Assembly: GCA_001487125.1 (NCBI GenBank) | Contig: LN913013.1 | Span: forward strand, 310,001-374,000 | Reading direction: 5' to 3' | DNA from: Gabonibacter massiliensis | Lineage (GTDB): Bacteria > Bacteroidota > Bacteroidia > Bacteroidales > Marinifilaceae | Length of the DNA stretch: 64,000 nt | Part shown: positions 8,226 to 16,146 of the stretch, one piece after another | Position numbering within the stretch: position 1 is the first letter of the stretch | How the letters are laid out: every line of letters starts with the position of its first letter | The notes under the pieces: model-generated | Databases searched by the model: none | What the model saw: the letters and a program-made list of their open reading frames with translations, nothing else | Told to the model about the DNA's origin: nothing | Position numbers and translations under genes: made by a program

Positions 8226-8810
8226 ATGGATCTCCTCGATATTGCAAAACAAAATCAGCAGAAGGCTTGGGAAATCGTAGAAGCCACTCGTGTTATTCCG
8301 ATATGGGAGAGTATCGGTGCGCGAGTCAATTTGGTAGGTTCTTTGAGAATGGGATTGCTGATGAAGCACCGGGATATCGATTTTCACATCTATTCTTCGC
8401 CATTGGTTTTGTCAGACAGTTTTAAAGCCATGTCACAATTGGCAGAAAATATCTCTATTCAAAGAATAGAGTGTGTCAACCTGTTGCATACCGTAGAATC
8501 TTGTGTGGAGTGGCATGCCTGGTATCGGGATGCCGAGGGTGAACTTTGGCAGATCGATATGATCCATATCCAGAAAGGCTCCCGGTATGACGGTTATTTC
8601 GAACGAGTTGCCGAACGTGTTTCCGCCGTGTTGACCGATCGGGCCAGGCGGACGATCTTGCAATTGAAATACGAAACGCCTGAAACGGAAAAGATTATGG
8701 GAGTGGAGTATTATCAGGCTGTTCTACAATATGGGGTGGAAAATTATGCCGAATTTGAGCGATGGAGAAAGTCACATCCTGTCACGGGCGTCGTGGAATG
8801 GCTGCCATAA
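8226..8810 (+). CDS. Nucleotidyltransferase-fold protein
   Basis: The 194-residue protein has the signature of the polymerase-beta-like nucleotidyltransferase fold: Gly38-Ser39 in 'NLVGSLRMG', then Asp50 and Asp52 in 'KHRDIDFHIYS', and a third likely acidic ligand in 'ELWQIDMIHI' near residue 112. The fold transfers nucleotides to small molecules, proteins or RNA, but the substrate here is unknown. The tail (ETEKIMGVEYYQAVLQYGV) is helical and may close the active site. It is a single-gene unit with its own -7 element, convergent with the LuxR-type regulator gene. I do not see a HEPN or other partner that would mark it as a MNT-type antitoxin. Confidence 0.65.
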   Translation: MDLLDIAKQNQQKAWEIVEATRVIPIWESIGARVNLVGSLRMGLLMKHRDIDFHIYSSPLVLSDSFKAMSQLAENISIQRIECVNLLHTVESCVEWHAWYRDAEGELWQIDMIHIQKGSRYDGYFERVAERVSAVLTDRARRTILQLKYETPETEKIMGVEYYQAVLQYGVENYAEFERWRKSHPVTGVVEWLP

Positions 8811-8840
8811 ATAAGTAATCCGGTATCGTGTATTCCATTA

Positions 8841-9638
8841 TTAATGAAGTAAGCCTAATTCGATACCCGCGTTAATAGCCTCAATAGAGTGTTGTACTCC
8901 CAGTTTCCGGAGTAAGTTTTGGCGGTGGATATGCACCGTGTGGATGCTGATATGGAGTTTATTTGCGATCTCTTTGCTTTGCGATCCTTTTTGGATCAGT
9001 CGTAATATTTCCGTTTCCCTTTGGGTCAAATGTACGGAGGGTGTCGATAAAGCGGAGGGAGAAAACATCTCTCCGTTTTTAAGATCGAATACGGTGCAGT
9101 CTACCTGATCGAATTTTTTCTGATCGGGATCGATGTCCATACAACCTACGATAAGCCAGGCTTTTCCGTTACGGTCTTGTTCCAAAACCTGATGTTTGCT
9201 GACCACCCGTATGTATTTTTGTTTCGCATTACGTACCCGAAACCCGTATATGTTACAATAGTTGTTTCTTTGTTCGATGGGCAAACTGTAAATAAATTTC
9301 CCCAATAGGACCTGTAACGTTTTTAACCGTGTCAAATCGTCGGGATGGATACGTGATTCTAGGTAGTCCCCTTGTCTCTCAATGGTTGTGATCTTATGAC
9401 TGTCGTACCCTAACATATCGACAAAATTAGAGGACGCAAAAGCATATCTGCATTTGAATACATCGACGACAAAGGTACAGTTTCGGTTAAATCTTGACAT
9501 CTGGCGGAGAATATTTTTATCCTTTTCCCAAATGCTGTAATCGATATCCGAGGCTGATAAATGTTGTTTTGCCCATAGCTCTTCTCTGGTCGTATCGATT
9601 GATCTCGTATGGCTGAAATCATATTTTTTTGTACTCAT
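8841..9638 (-). CDS. LuxR-family regulator with PAS-like sensor domain
   Basis: The 265-residue protein ends in a LuxR/GerE helix-turn-helix (residues about 200-262: 'LTQRETEILRLIQKGSQSKE', 'IANKLHISIHTVHIHRQNLL'). The N-terminal part (about 45-165) looks like a PAS domain: 'YAFASSNFVDMLGY', 'IHPDDLTRL', 'GFRVRNAKQKYIRVVSKHQV', 'IVGCMDID'. There is no receiver domain, so it is a one-component sensor/regulator acting in the cytoplasm. A -7 element TACTTTTG is present at 9663-9670 and supports the start. The divergent flavin-binding protein gene starts about 280 bp away and is a possible target, which is only inference. Confidence 0.8.
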   Translation of the reverse strand: MSTKKYDFSHTRSIDTTREELWAKQHLSASDIDYSIWEKDKNILRQMSRFNRNCTFVVDVFKCRYAFASSNFVDMLGYDSHKITTIERQGDYLESRIHPDDLTRLKTLQVLLGKFIYSLPIEQRNNYCNIYGFRVRNAKQKYIRVVSKHQVLEQDRNGKAWLIVGCMDIDPDQKKFDQVDCTVFDLKNGEMFSPSALSTPSVHLTQRETEILRLIQKGSQSKEIANKLHISIHTVHIHRQNLLRKLGVQHSIEAINAGIELGLLH

Positions 9639-9662
9639 TTCCGACGGCTGCTTTTATAAAAA

Positions 9663-9670
9663 CAAAAGTA
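9663..9670 (-). promoter_or_regulatory. -7 element of the LuxR-type regulator gene
   Basis: Minus strand TACTTTTG, a full match to TAnnTTTG, 25 bp upstream of the gene start. Confidence 0.5.
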
Positions 9671-9921
9671 TAAGAATATGTTTAGTATTGATAATCGAAT
9701 AACGTTTTTGCAGGTTTGCGCCATTCAATGCAAATTTGTATCTTGTAAACGATTTCTAAAGGCGAAGATAATTGTATTCGGCATAAGTTTCTTACATACG
9801 AAGATTATATTTTGTCCCGAGGATGTTACTTTAAGCTGCGTTTCTTCATAAAGTCGTTTTTATACAATGGAATGATAGAGTATGTGGTTAATTTATTTTT
9901 CAAACGAATAAGACAATTGAA

Positions 9922-10329
9922 ATGAAAACATTGAAAGAACAGGCGGCAGAAATGTTGAAGCGATGCGAAACGGTTGTTGTTGCATCCGTAAATAATGGGG
10001 GATTCCCTCGTCCCGTTCCCATGAGCAAAATCCATTCGGAAGGATATGCGGAGGTGTGGATGGCTACCGGGAAAGATTCATTGAAGACACGAGATTTTGC
10101 CGGAAATCCGAAAGCCGGTTTATGTTTTTCCGAAAACGGGAACAGTGTCGTCCTGACAGGGATCGTCGAAATTATTACCGATAAGGTCTCTTTGGAGAAA
10201 TTTTGGCAAGGTTGGTTTATAGAGCATTTCACGGGAGGAGTAACGGACCCGAATTATGTTTTGTTGAAATTTACCGGGCATCACGCTACGTTTTGGATAG
10301 ATGGCAAGTTTGTACATCGGAAGATTTGA
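9922..10329 (+). CDS. Pyridoxamine 5'-phosphate oxidase-like flavin-binding protein
   Basis: The 135-residue protein fits the split-barrel flavin-binding fold of the pyridoxamine 5'-phosphate oxidase-like family (general stress protein 26 group): 'VVVASVNNGGFPRPVPMSKI', 'EVWMATGKDSLKTRDFAGNP', 'AGLCFSENGNSVVLTGIVEI'. Such proteins bind FMN, F420 or haem as dimers; the substrate is not predictable here and it is too short to be a true PdxH. It ends directly before the DUF3795 gene, so the two are likely co-transcribed. A weak -7 element (TATTTTTC) is seen about 30 bp upstream. Confidence 0.75.
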   Translation: MKTLKEQAAEMLKRCETVVVASVNNGGFPRPVPMSKIHSEGYAEVWMATGKDSLKTRDFAGNPKAGLCFSENGNSVVLTGIVEIITDKVSLEKFWQGWFIEHFTGGVTDPNYVLLKFTGHHATFWIDGKFVHRKI

Positions 10330-10344
10330 ATGTGTTGTATTTTG

Positions 10345-10698
10345 ATGATGACGAAACAACTGATAGCCTGTTGCGGGTTGGATTGCGAAAGTTGCGAGGC
10401 CCGTATCGCCACGGTCAGGAATGACAATGAGTTGAGAGAAAGGACGGCTCGGAAATGGAGCGTAATGAATAATGCCCCGGAGATTACGGCTGCGACGATC
10501 AACTGTACGGGATGCCGATCCGTCGGGGTGAAATTTGCCTATTGCAGCGATTATTGTGAAATCCGCAAATGTGTATCTGAAAAAGGATTCGGAACTTGCG
10601 GCGACTGTAAGGAATTGGAACATTGCCGGATAGTCGGAGCTGTTTTCCGGCATAACCCCGCTGCAAAAGAAAATCTCCTGTCTTCGACGACTGCCTGA
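10345..10698 (+). CDS. DUF3795 cysteine-rich protein
   Basis: The protein of about 117 residues contains the DUF3795 cysteine pattern: 'LIACCGLDCESCEARIAT', 'INCTGCRSVG', 'YCSDYCEIRKC', 'GTCGDCKELEHC'. The paired cysteines suggest metal binding; the function is unknown. The frame is open from an ATG at 10330, but the ATGs at 10345 and 10348 sit at the usual distance before the conserved LIACCGLDC and are preferred. It follows the flavin-binding protein gene with almost no gap and probably shares its transcript. Confidence 0.75.
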   Translation: MMTKQLIACCGLDCESCEARIATVRNDNELRERTARKWSVMNNAPEITAATINCTGCRSVGVKFAYCSDYCEIRKCVSEKGFGTCGDCKELEHCRIVGAVFRHNPAAKENLLSSTTA

Positions 10699-10910
10699 AA
10701 CCTGAGAACTCGTTGAAATTATCCAGTGGGTTACTTCTTTATCTGGTTTCAGATGACACAACATATTGTAAAAGAATAGGATAATTATCTTTTTATGGCA
10801 TATTTTTAAAAAGTGGTGTCACTATTAAGATATTGAGATTCTTTTATTCGTTATATGTTGGTATTTTAATTCGCCTTTCCTTTATTCCGAAATGTACGTT
10901 TCGAATCGAA

Positions 10911-11099
10911 TTATTCTGTAAACGAACCTACAAATTCCCCAAATCGCAAAATCTTCTCGCTATTTGTTTTATTGAAAAGTAAGTGTTCGAAGTCTTTTTG
11001 CTTCTTCTTCAAATCGACTGTTTTCTGTAATCCTTTCTTAGCATAATGAAGGCTATTCCAGTCAAAATAGAGTTGCCATGTGCGCAATTGCTTTTGCAA
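10911..11099 (-). pseudogene. AbiEi-like relic joined to an unidentified C-terminus
   Basis: The frame encodes 62 residues. The beginning, 'TWQLYFDWNSLHYAKKGLQ', is a decayed version of 'AWQPDFDRNNLSRWVKKGY' found in the AbiEi-type relic at 12449-13055. At DNA level, 11049-11080 matches 12966-12997 in 27 of 32 positions. The remainder, 'KDFEHLLFNKTNSEKILRF', is not from that protein and could be the end of a partner such as the AbiEii toxin, with the genes in between deleted; that identity is a guess. There is no visible promoter. I read it as a deletion product of a toxin-antitoxin locus, although expression of the short frame cannot be excluded. Confidence 0.55.
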
Positions 11100-11138
11100 A
11101 TTTGCGACAAATATATTTTAATTGTATCTGACTAACCC

Positions 11139-12347
11139 TCATTCTTGAAAAAACATATGAGCAGGTATCATTCTGATTGTCATGCCGTACTTCTCAAATG
11201 TATCACTTTGGTTGAGGGTTACGATACTTCCTTCTTTTATGCCGAGATTCTGCATGGCTACAAGCAAACCGTTGTATTCTCTTTCAAAATTCTCATCGTC
11301 TATGGTCAGGCATACCTGTATGGCTTCTTTTACCGTACCCTTTTCCATTGTGATGAAATCACATTCGCCACGGTCTTTGTAATAAAAGATATGCTTGTAT
11401 TTCCGGCGTAAATGCAAAAATACGAGATTCTCTAAACGTCTTCCCATATTGTCGCTTATCGATATAGCGTTTTCCGTATAGATTCCCAAGTCCATAACAT
11501 ATATCTTTTTGGGATTACGTGCCTGTACCTTCAATGAATGACTGAATATGGGGATAAATTCAAATAGATAAGCATCTTTCAGGAATGAAAAATATTCCAG
11601 AAAAGTAGCCGGTGATTTGATATCAAACATTCCAACGAGCTTGTTTGCAGAAACGAGATTCCCTATATTCGTTATCAGGTATGCTGTTAATTGCCTCAAT
11701 GAGATTACATCACGGATATTATTCCTGACAGCTATATCCCGCATTAATATATCGTCCACTAATGCATTCAGAATAATAGATGCTCCGGTTTTAAGATATT
11801 CGGGTATTCCTCCGTTTTTCAGATAATCCATTACGGAGTTCTCTCCGCTATTTAATATTTTAAACCGGATAAATTCCGAATAAGAAAAAGGAAACAGTTC
11901 CATAGTCAAATGCCTGCCTGTTAAATGTGTTCCTAATTCTACACTAAGCATAGAAGCGTTGGAACCTGTTATAAATACCTTGTATCCTTCGCGCAAAAGC
12001 TGATTGATATACGTTTCCCATCCTTTGACAGTTTGTATTTCATCAAAAAAGAGTACTTTTATTCCACGTTTTTCTATTTCCCGGTGAAGGCGTACAAGGT
12101 CTCCGGTTTCAAAACCGGATAGACGTATATCATCGAAATTGAGGTATATAGCATCCTGATAATCCCGGCGAAGCAGTTGCAGAAGCAAGGTACTTTTTCC
12201 GCATCGGCGTATTCCGGTTATTATCGTGGCAAACGAATCTGCAACGGGTATTTCAGAGAGCGCATCACGGGTGAAACCGGAATCTCGTTTCAAAAAAGTT
12301 TCCCGCTGTGCATCTATAACTAAAGCTATTTCTTCCTGCCGTATCAT
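11139..12347 (-). CDS. AAA-family ATPase with DUF4143 domain
   Basis: The 402-residue protein belongs to the AAA_14 plus DUF4143 family. Walker A is GIRRCGKS at residues 45-52; Walker B is LFFDEIQ at about 99-105; 'FITGSNASMLS' is the sensor region. The C-terminal DUF4143 part (about 200-400) carries 'NPKKIYVMDLGIYTENA', 'RLENLVFLHLRRK' and 'YYKDRGECDFI', the last resembling a PD-(D/E)XK-like core. Such ATPases are widespread and poorly understood; many sit in variable islands. It lies between two related AbiEi-type relics, which marks this interval as variable. A likely promoter with an inverted-repeat operator precedes it (12381-12413). Confidence 0.85.
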   Translation of the reverse strand: MIRQEEIALVIDAQRETFLKRDSGFTRDALSEIPVADSFATIITGIRRCGKSTLLLQLLRRDYQDAIYLNFDDIRLSGFETGDLVRLHREIEKRGIKVLFFDEIQTVKGWETYINQLLREGYKVFITGSNASMLSVELGTHLTGRHLTMELFPFSYSEFIRFKILNSGENSVMDYLKNGGIPEYLKTGASIILNALVDDILMRDIAVRNNIRDVISLRQLTAYLITNIGNLVSANKLVGMFDIKSPATFLEYFSFLKDAYLFEFIPIFSHSLKVQARNPKKIYVMDLGIYTENAISISDNMGRRLENLVFLHLRRKYKHIFYYKDRGECDFITMEKGTVKEAIQVCLTIDDENFEREYNGLLVAMQNLGIKEGSIVTLNQSDTFEKYGMTIRMIPAHMFFQE

Positions 12348-12380
12348 ATTCTTAACTATAATATGAATAATCTTTCACTG

Positions 12381-12413
12381 TAAAGATACGAAATCTTTCG
12401 ATATAATGAAAGA
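12381..12413 (-). promoter_or_regulatory. Promoter with inverted-repeat operator
   Basis: On the minus strand a -7-like TATCTTTA (12381-12388, one mismatch) precedes the ATPase gene. Immediately upstream, TCTTTC (12394-12399) and GAAAGA (12408-12413) form a perfect 6-8-6 inverted repeat in the spacer region. A further TCTTTC copy lies at 12371-12376. The position suggests a repressor site; the regulator is unknown. Confidence 0.4.
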
Positions 12414-12448
12414 AATCTTTTATTTAAAATGAAAGAAGTAGTATTCTC

Positions 12449-13055
12449 TTAAAGTTGGTAAGTTTTAAGAAGCAGTTTTACCCTATGAAAAAGAGCTCTA
12501 CTTTGGAATTTATCGCAATAATCCATCAGCAAATCTTTGTTCAAATTGTTATTCAGATAATATTCATCCAAACGCAATTCTTCCAATTCTTGTTCGCTGT
12601 TATAGAACGGATAAAAATACAGCAAATCAAGTAATGCCTTTTCGGATGTGGCAAACTGGATGGTGCGGTTGTCTGCCATTGGCTTAAACTCGTAACCAAA
12701 CATTAGGTTTTCTTTGACACTATGATAAGAATATTCTCCAATGCAATTGCTAAATGATGCGGTTTTCAACGATGATATACTAACAATTTGTACTACTACT
12801 TCCGGTATCACTCCGTAAAATGCCAATGCCGTATGCAGGCTAATATAGGATGGTTGATAAATTCTGTTGACGAAATATAGGAAATAATCTGGCTTGCTCT
12901 TATATTCAAAAAAGATAAAGTATCCCTGTCTCAATCGGATGATACCCTTTCTTCACCCAACGGGAAAGGTTATTCCGGTCAAAATCGGGCTGCCATGCGT
13001 ATACCTGATAGATATTAAAGCATGCCGAATCAGAATTACTTCTTGTTTTTGTTAA
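12449..13055 (-). pseudogene. Frameshifted AbiEi-family antitoxin
   Basis: The frame from 12943 down to 12449 encodes most of a type IV toxin-antitoxin AbiEi-like protein: 'IIRLRQGYFIFFEYK', 'QPSYISLHTALAFYGVIPEV', 'FATSEKALLDLLYFYPFYN', 'FQSRALFHRVKLLLKTY'. The N-terminal winged-helix part, 'CFNIYQVYAWQPDFDRNN' and 'LSRWVKKGY', lies upstream in another frame. Joining them requires two extra bases near 12944, where TAT-ATC appears to have lost an AT; the lower frame meets a TGA just upstream. No proper start codon is left: the upper frame meets a TAG at 13056-13058. No AbiEii toxin follows; the AAA/DUF4143 ATPase gene is downstream instead. The family reading is confident; whether any product is made is not. 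Confidence 0.7.
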
Positions 13056-13144
13056 CTAAAATGCTTATCGGGGAGAGCGATTTTAAGAAACTAAACGAAC
13101 GGTTGAATTACTATGTTCGTAAGGGAAAGTTGCTCTATAGTTAA
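13022..13144 (+). pseudogene. Truncated N-terminus of a second AbiEi-like antitoxin
   Basis: A 40-codon frame starting at the ATG at 13022-13024 encodes 'MPNQNYFLFLLTKML', 'GESDFKKLNERLNYYVRKGK' and 'LLYS', then stops. It corresponds to the winged-helix start of another AbiEi-like subfamily in Bacteroidales, in which the text normally continues with an arginine-rich RKGIY-type turn. The rest of the gene (about 150 codons) is absent; the tRNA-Phe terminator follows within 20 bp. It overlaps head-to-head with the minus-strand AbiEi relic. I treat it as a remnant left by deletion next to the tRNA gene. Confidence 0.5.
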
Positions 13145-13164
13145 AATCGTCAATCTATAATAAA

Positions 13165-13192
13165 AAAGAGAATCACTTTCGTGACTCTCTTT
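13165..13192 (-). terminator. Terminator of tRNA-Phe
   Basis: Minus strand AAAGAGAGTCAC, loop GAAA, GTGATTCTCTTT (one G-T pair), followed by a run of T. It lies just past the 3' end of the tRNA. Confidence 0.75.
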
Positions 13193-13196
13193 TGCG

Positions 13197-13269
13197 TGGT
13201 GCCACCAGGAATCGAACCGGGGACACAAGGATTTTCAGTCCTTTGCTCTACCGACTGAGCTATGGCACC
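13197..13269 (-). tRNA. tRNA-Phe (anticodon GAA)
   Basis: The minus strand folds as a 73-nt cloverleaf: acceptor stem GGTGCCA paired with TGGCACC, discriminator A, D arm GCTCAGTCGGTAGAGC, anticodon loop CTGAAAA with GAA, and T arm with GGTTCGATTCC. The 3' CCA is not encoded. It reads GAA between T and A as in bacterial tRNA-Phe. A strong terminator follows, and truncated antitoxin fragments lie directly beyond, which suggests that the site has been a target for gain and loss. Confidence 0.95.
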
Positions 13270-13323
13270 AGCTTTCATTGCGGGTGCAAATATAGAGGTT
13301 TTATTTGAATTTGCAAGGGTGTT

Positions 13324-14520
13324 TTAAGAAAATTTCATTCTGGGTCTAAGATAGCGGGTGTAGATTGTCAGATAGATCATCCAGATAATGATAAACAGTG
13401 TCGAAGGTAGAACAGCCGGAGTCAGAAAGAACCAGCTGATCAGTCCGATGATAAGGAACCCTAAGTAAATCAATAGGTAGTTGCCAATTAACGGGGGAGT
13501 GTGTTTCCGGGCTATAAAAAAGGCTGCAATCAGGTTGAGAGGGTTCGCCCATAGGATATTGAAGTTCGGGAAAGTGGTAGGATGTTTCGTGAAAAAGCCT
13601 AAAAAAACGATCAGGCATCCGATTAATCCGGTTACCGCGAAAAAGAGTACGGACAAGCTTCCGAGGAGGCGAGTTCTTTTGGCTTTTTGGTAGATGAAAA
13701 TCAATACTCCCATGCCGATGAAAAAGACGAAGAAAGGAGATAGAAACCAAGGGGTCGCATGATCCTGTTCCGGTGCCTGGTAAAGGATTTCTATCGGCTG
13801 GGCCAAACGGGTTCCGTCGGGATAATATGCCGAGTCGAGGGCATACATCAGGTAGTCGGGCAAAAACATCTGCTCCCGGTTCGTGGCGTCGGCATTGGCC
13901 GGGGAACCGAGGATGGTATGGATTCCCCATTGGGTCCAGGGCGAACGTTGCAGGTATTCGTCCAAAAGATTCCAGAAACTTTTGTCCTGTTCCAGTGTTT
14001 TCCACGTGATCTCGTTGTTCAAACTTTTTTCAATGATATCCCGGACCCGGGTAGAGCAATTGTCATACAGGAAATTATACAGGTAAGAGCGGTTTTGCGG
14101 CTCGTAATTTTCTAACAGAAGATTCATCAACTCTTGTTTCTGTATGGAATCGAGGTTAAGGGTTTGAGAATAGATGCTTCTTTTCTGTTTGTCGTATGCA
14201 CTAAGGAAACCGTAAGGTCCGTAATAGTTGCTGATGGAAAGTTGATAGGGAAGTAATCCCCGGGCGAATTTCAGATAGAACCCCTGGGTATCGAAGTCGA
14301 ATGTCCCGTAGTTGAAAACGACGTCGATCCGGTTGGTTGGATCTGTTACCCGTATACCCGTATGTCCGAACAGGGAGTAGAGTTCATTTCCCGGGGCACA
14401 GGTCAATATGCTGATGGTAGCCTTTTCGGAGAGCGTGATTTTCTCTTCTGAAGCTGTGGCCGGAAAGGAAAAACATAGGATCAACCATAAGGTCCGATAG
14501 AGTGTCAGGATATTTTTCAT
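13324..14520 (-). CDS. DUF4105 membrane protein
   Basis: The 398-residue protein has a signal peptide (up to about residue 23) and an N-terminal DUF4105 domain at about 30-235, with 'ISILTCAPGNELYSLFGHTG' and 'LYNFLYDNCSTRVRDII'. The Cys/His arrangement (Cys in DNCST, His in FGHTG) is that of permuted papain-like hydrolases of the NlpC/P60 clan. From about 255 to 395 there are several membrane helices. It probably acts at the periplasmic face of the membrane, substrate unknown. It is the second gene of a two-gene unit after truA, with 10 bp between them. Confidence 0.8.
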   Translation of the reverse strand: MKNILTLYRTLWLILCFSFPATASEEKITLSEKATISILTCAPGNELYSLFGHTGIRVTDPTNRIDVVFNYGTFDFDTQGFYLKFARGLLPYQLSISNYYGPYGFLSAYDKQKRSIYSQTLNLDSIQKQELMNLLLENYEPQNRSYLYNFLYDNCSTRVRDIIEKSLNNEITWKTLEQDKSFWNLLDEYLQRSPWTQWGIHTILGSPANADATNREQMFLPDYLMYALDSAYYPDGTRLAQPIEILYQAPEQDHATPWFLSPFFVFFIGMGVLIFIYQKAKRTRLLGSLSVLFFAVTGLIGCLIVFLGFFTKHPTTFPNFNILWANPLNLIAAFFIARKHTPPLIGNYLLIYLGFLIIGLISWFFLTPAVLPSTLFIIIWMIYLTIYTRYLRPRMKFS

Positions 14521-14530
14521 AAAGTCTTGT

Positions 14531-15280
14531 TTAGCGTTTTAAAAGATCGGGGTACTCGATGTCACAAAGGAAAAGAGCGTTTCCTGGAACGGATGTTCCG
14601 GCATTTCCCCTGTTCCGGGATTCGATGATCCGGCGAAATTGTTCCGGTGTAATTTTATGTTGTCCTACTTGCAATAAAGTACCGACAATGGCACGTACCA
14701 TGTTGCGAAGAAAGCGGTCGGCTTTTATGGTAAATACCAATTGACCGTTCTCTTCTTTCCAATGAGCTTCCATGATTCGGCAATTATTGGTCTTCACGTC
14801 TGTATGGAGTTTCGAAAAACTGGTAAAATCATCGTATTCGAACAGTATCCGGCAAGCTTCGTTCATGCGGTCTATATCCGGTAAAGGACGAATGCGAAAC
14901 GTGAACGGATAGGTAAAAGGATCTTTTGCCTTGTCGATATAATATTTGTAAGTACGGGAGAGGGCGGAGAAGCGGGCATGAGCCTCCTCTTTTACCGGAT
15001 AAATTCGTTTGATGGCAATGTTTTTATTTAGAAAACGGTTCAATTTATCGGTAAGAACCGATACCTCTTCGATCGGAGTACGACTGTCGAAGTGTGCCAC
15101 GAAAAAAGAGGCATGTACTCCGGTATCCGTTCTTCCGGCTCCAGTAACGTTAACCTCTTGTCCGAGAAGGAGAGAGAGGGCCCGGTTTAAATCTTCCTGG
15201 ACAGAAGGGGCGTTCGGTTGTATTTGCCAGCCGTTGTACTCTCTCCCGTTGTAAGCTAATTCAATAAAATACCTGCACAT
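14531..15280 (-). CDS. truA: tRNA pseudouridine(38-40) synthase
   Basis: TruA converts uridines 38-40 of the tRNA anticodon arm to pseudouridine. The 249-residue length is normal. The catalytic Asp52 lies in 'GAGRTDTGVHA'; other family segments are 'CRYFIELAYNGREYNGWQIQ', 'ALSRTYKYYI', 'DDFTSFSKLHTDVK' and 'FLRNMVRAIVGTLLQVG'. The promoter is probably the TACTTTTG element at 15310-15317. It leads the DUF4105 gene. There is nothing unusual in the sequence. Confidence 0.95.
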   Translation of the reverse strand: MCRYFIELAYNGREYNGWQIQPNAPSVQEDLNRALSLLLGQEVNVTGAGRTDTGVHASFFVAHFDSRTPIEEVSVLTDKLNRFLNKNIAIKRIYPVKEEAHARFSALSRTYKYYIDKAKDPFTYPFTFRIRPLPDIDRMNEACRILFEYDDFTSFSKLHTDVKTNNCRIMEAHWKEENGQLVFTIKADRFLRNMVRAIVGTLLQVGQHKITPEQFRRIIESRNRGNAGTSVPGNALFLCDIEYPDLLKR

Positions 15281-15309
15281 ACTCAGCTCCTGTTTTTGGA
15301 TTTGTGTTT

Positions 15310-15317
15310 CAAAAGTA
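15310..15317 (-). promoter_or_regulatory. -7 element of truA
   Basis: Minus strand TACTTTTG, full match to TAnnTTTG, 30 bp upstream of the truA start. Confidence 0.5.
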
Positions 15318-15393
15318 GTACAAATCCCTGAAATAATCCGAATGCCTTTTATATTTTGTCGGTAGTCGATAACAAATTATGATCTTTTTACGC

Positions 15394-15401
15394 TATATTT
15401 G
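15394..15401 (+). promoter_or_regulatory. -7 element of the YggS-type gene
   Basis: Plus strand TATATTTG, full match to TAnnTTTG, about 40 bp upstream of the start at 15441. Confidence 0.5.
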
Positions 15402-15440
15402 TGAATTCATAGTTCGTTTGGAATGTATAATTGAAATGAG

Positions 15441-16109
15441 ATGAGTGATATTAGTGAGCATTTGAAGCAGGTATTGAATAATTTACCTTCGCGGGTGAAA
15501 TTGATTGCGGTTTCCAAAACAAAACCGGTAGAAGCGATCGAAGAGGCTTATAAGGTAGGACAAAGGGTGTTCGGAGAAAACCGGGTGCAGGAGTTAGTCG
15601 AGAAGTACGAGGCGCTTCCCAAAGATATAGAGTGGCATTTGATCGGTCATTTGCAGACCAATAAGGTGAAGTACGTGGCTCCTTTCGTTGCCATGATTCA
15701 TGGAGTGGAGAGTTTAAGGTTACTGGATACGATCAATAAGGAGGGAGAGAAGAACGGACGGGTGATTCCCTGTTTATTGCAGTTCCACATCGCAGAAGAG
15801 GAGACTAAATTCGGTTTGGATGAGGCGGAGGCTAAAGAGTTGTTGGAGAGTGAAAACTATGGCCGGATGAAGAATATACATATCATGGGTGTGATGGGAA
15901 TGGCTACTTTCACGGAGGACAGGAAACAGATTCGGAAAGAGTTTCATCATTTGAAAACGATTTTCGATGATTTGAAACAAAACTATTTCTCCCATGATCC
16001 GGCATTTAAAGAGTTGTCCATGGGAATGTCCGGGGACTATCCGATTGCCGTGGAAGAGGGAAGTACCATGGTCAGAGTAGGGAGTTCCATTTTCGGGTAT
16101 CGGAATTGA
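15441..16109 (+). CDS. YggS/PLPBP family pyridoxal phosphate homeostasis protein
   Basis: The 222-residue protein matches the YggS (PLPBP) family, a fold type III PLP-binding protein that helps to balance pyridoxal phosphate and amino/keto acid pools and has no proven enzymatic activity. Lys26 in 'LIAVSKTKP' is the expected PLP lysine; 'FGENRVQELVEKYE', 'WHLIGHLQTNKVKYV' and 'LSMGMSGDYPIAVEEGSTMV' followed by RVG are family blocks. It starts a plus-strand unit with the DHODH-like gene (37 bp gap) and the transglutaminase lipoprotein gene. Confidence 0.92.
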   Translation: MSDISEHLKQVLNNLPSRVKLIAVSKTKPVEAIEEAYKVGQRVFGENRVQELVEKYEALPKDIEWHLIGHLQTNKVKYVAPFVAMIHGVESLRLLDTINKEGEKNGRVIPCLLQFHIAEEETKFGLDEAEAKELLESENYGRMKNIHIMGVMGMATFTEDRKQIRKEFHHLKTIFDDLKQNYFSHDPAFKELSMGMSGDYPIAVEEGSTMVRVGSSIFGYRN

Positions 16110-16146
16110 AAGAAGTAACATACATTATTAATTAAATATTGTTCAT

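Noticed and set aside
10695-10752. Inverted repeat CTGAAACC / GGTTTCAG after the DUF3795 gene
   Set aside because: The loop of 42 nt is too long for a convincing terminator and there is no T run.
10120-10764. 214-residue minus-strand open frame
   Set aside because: It lies antisense to the flavin-binding and DUF3795 genes, which have clear family motifs; its own text has none.
13346-14005. 219-residue minus-strand frame inside the DUF4105 gene
   Set aside because: Proline/arginine-rich out-of-frame text of the membrane protein; no motif and no promoter.
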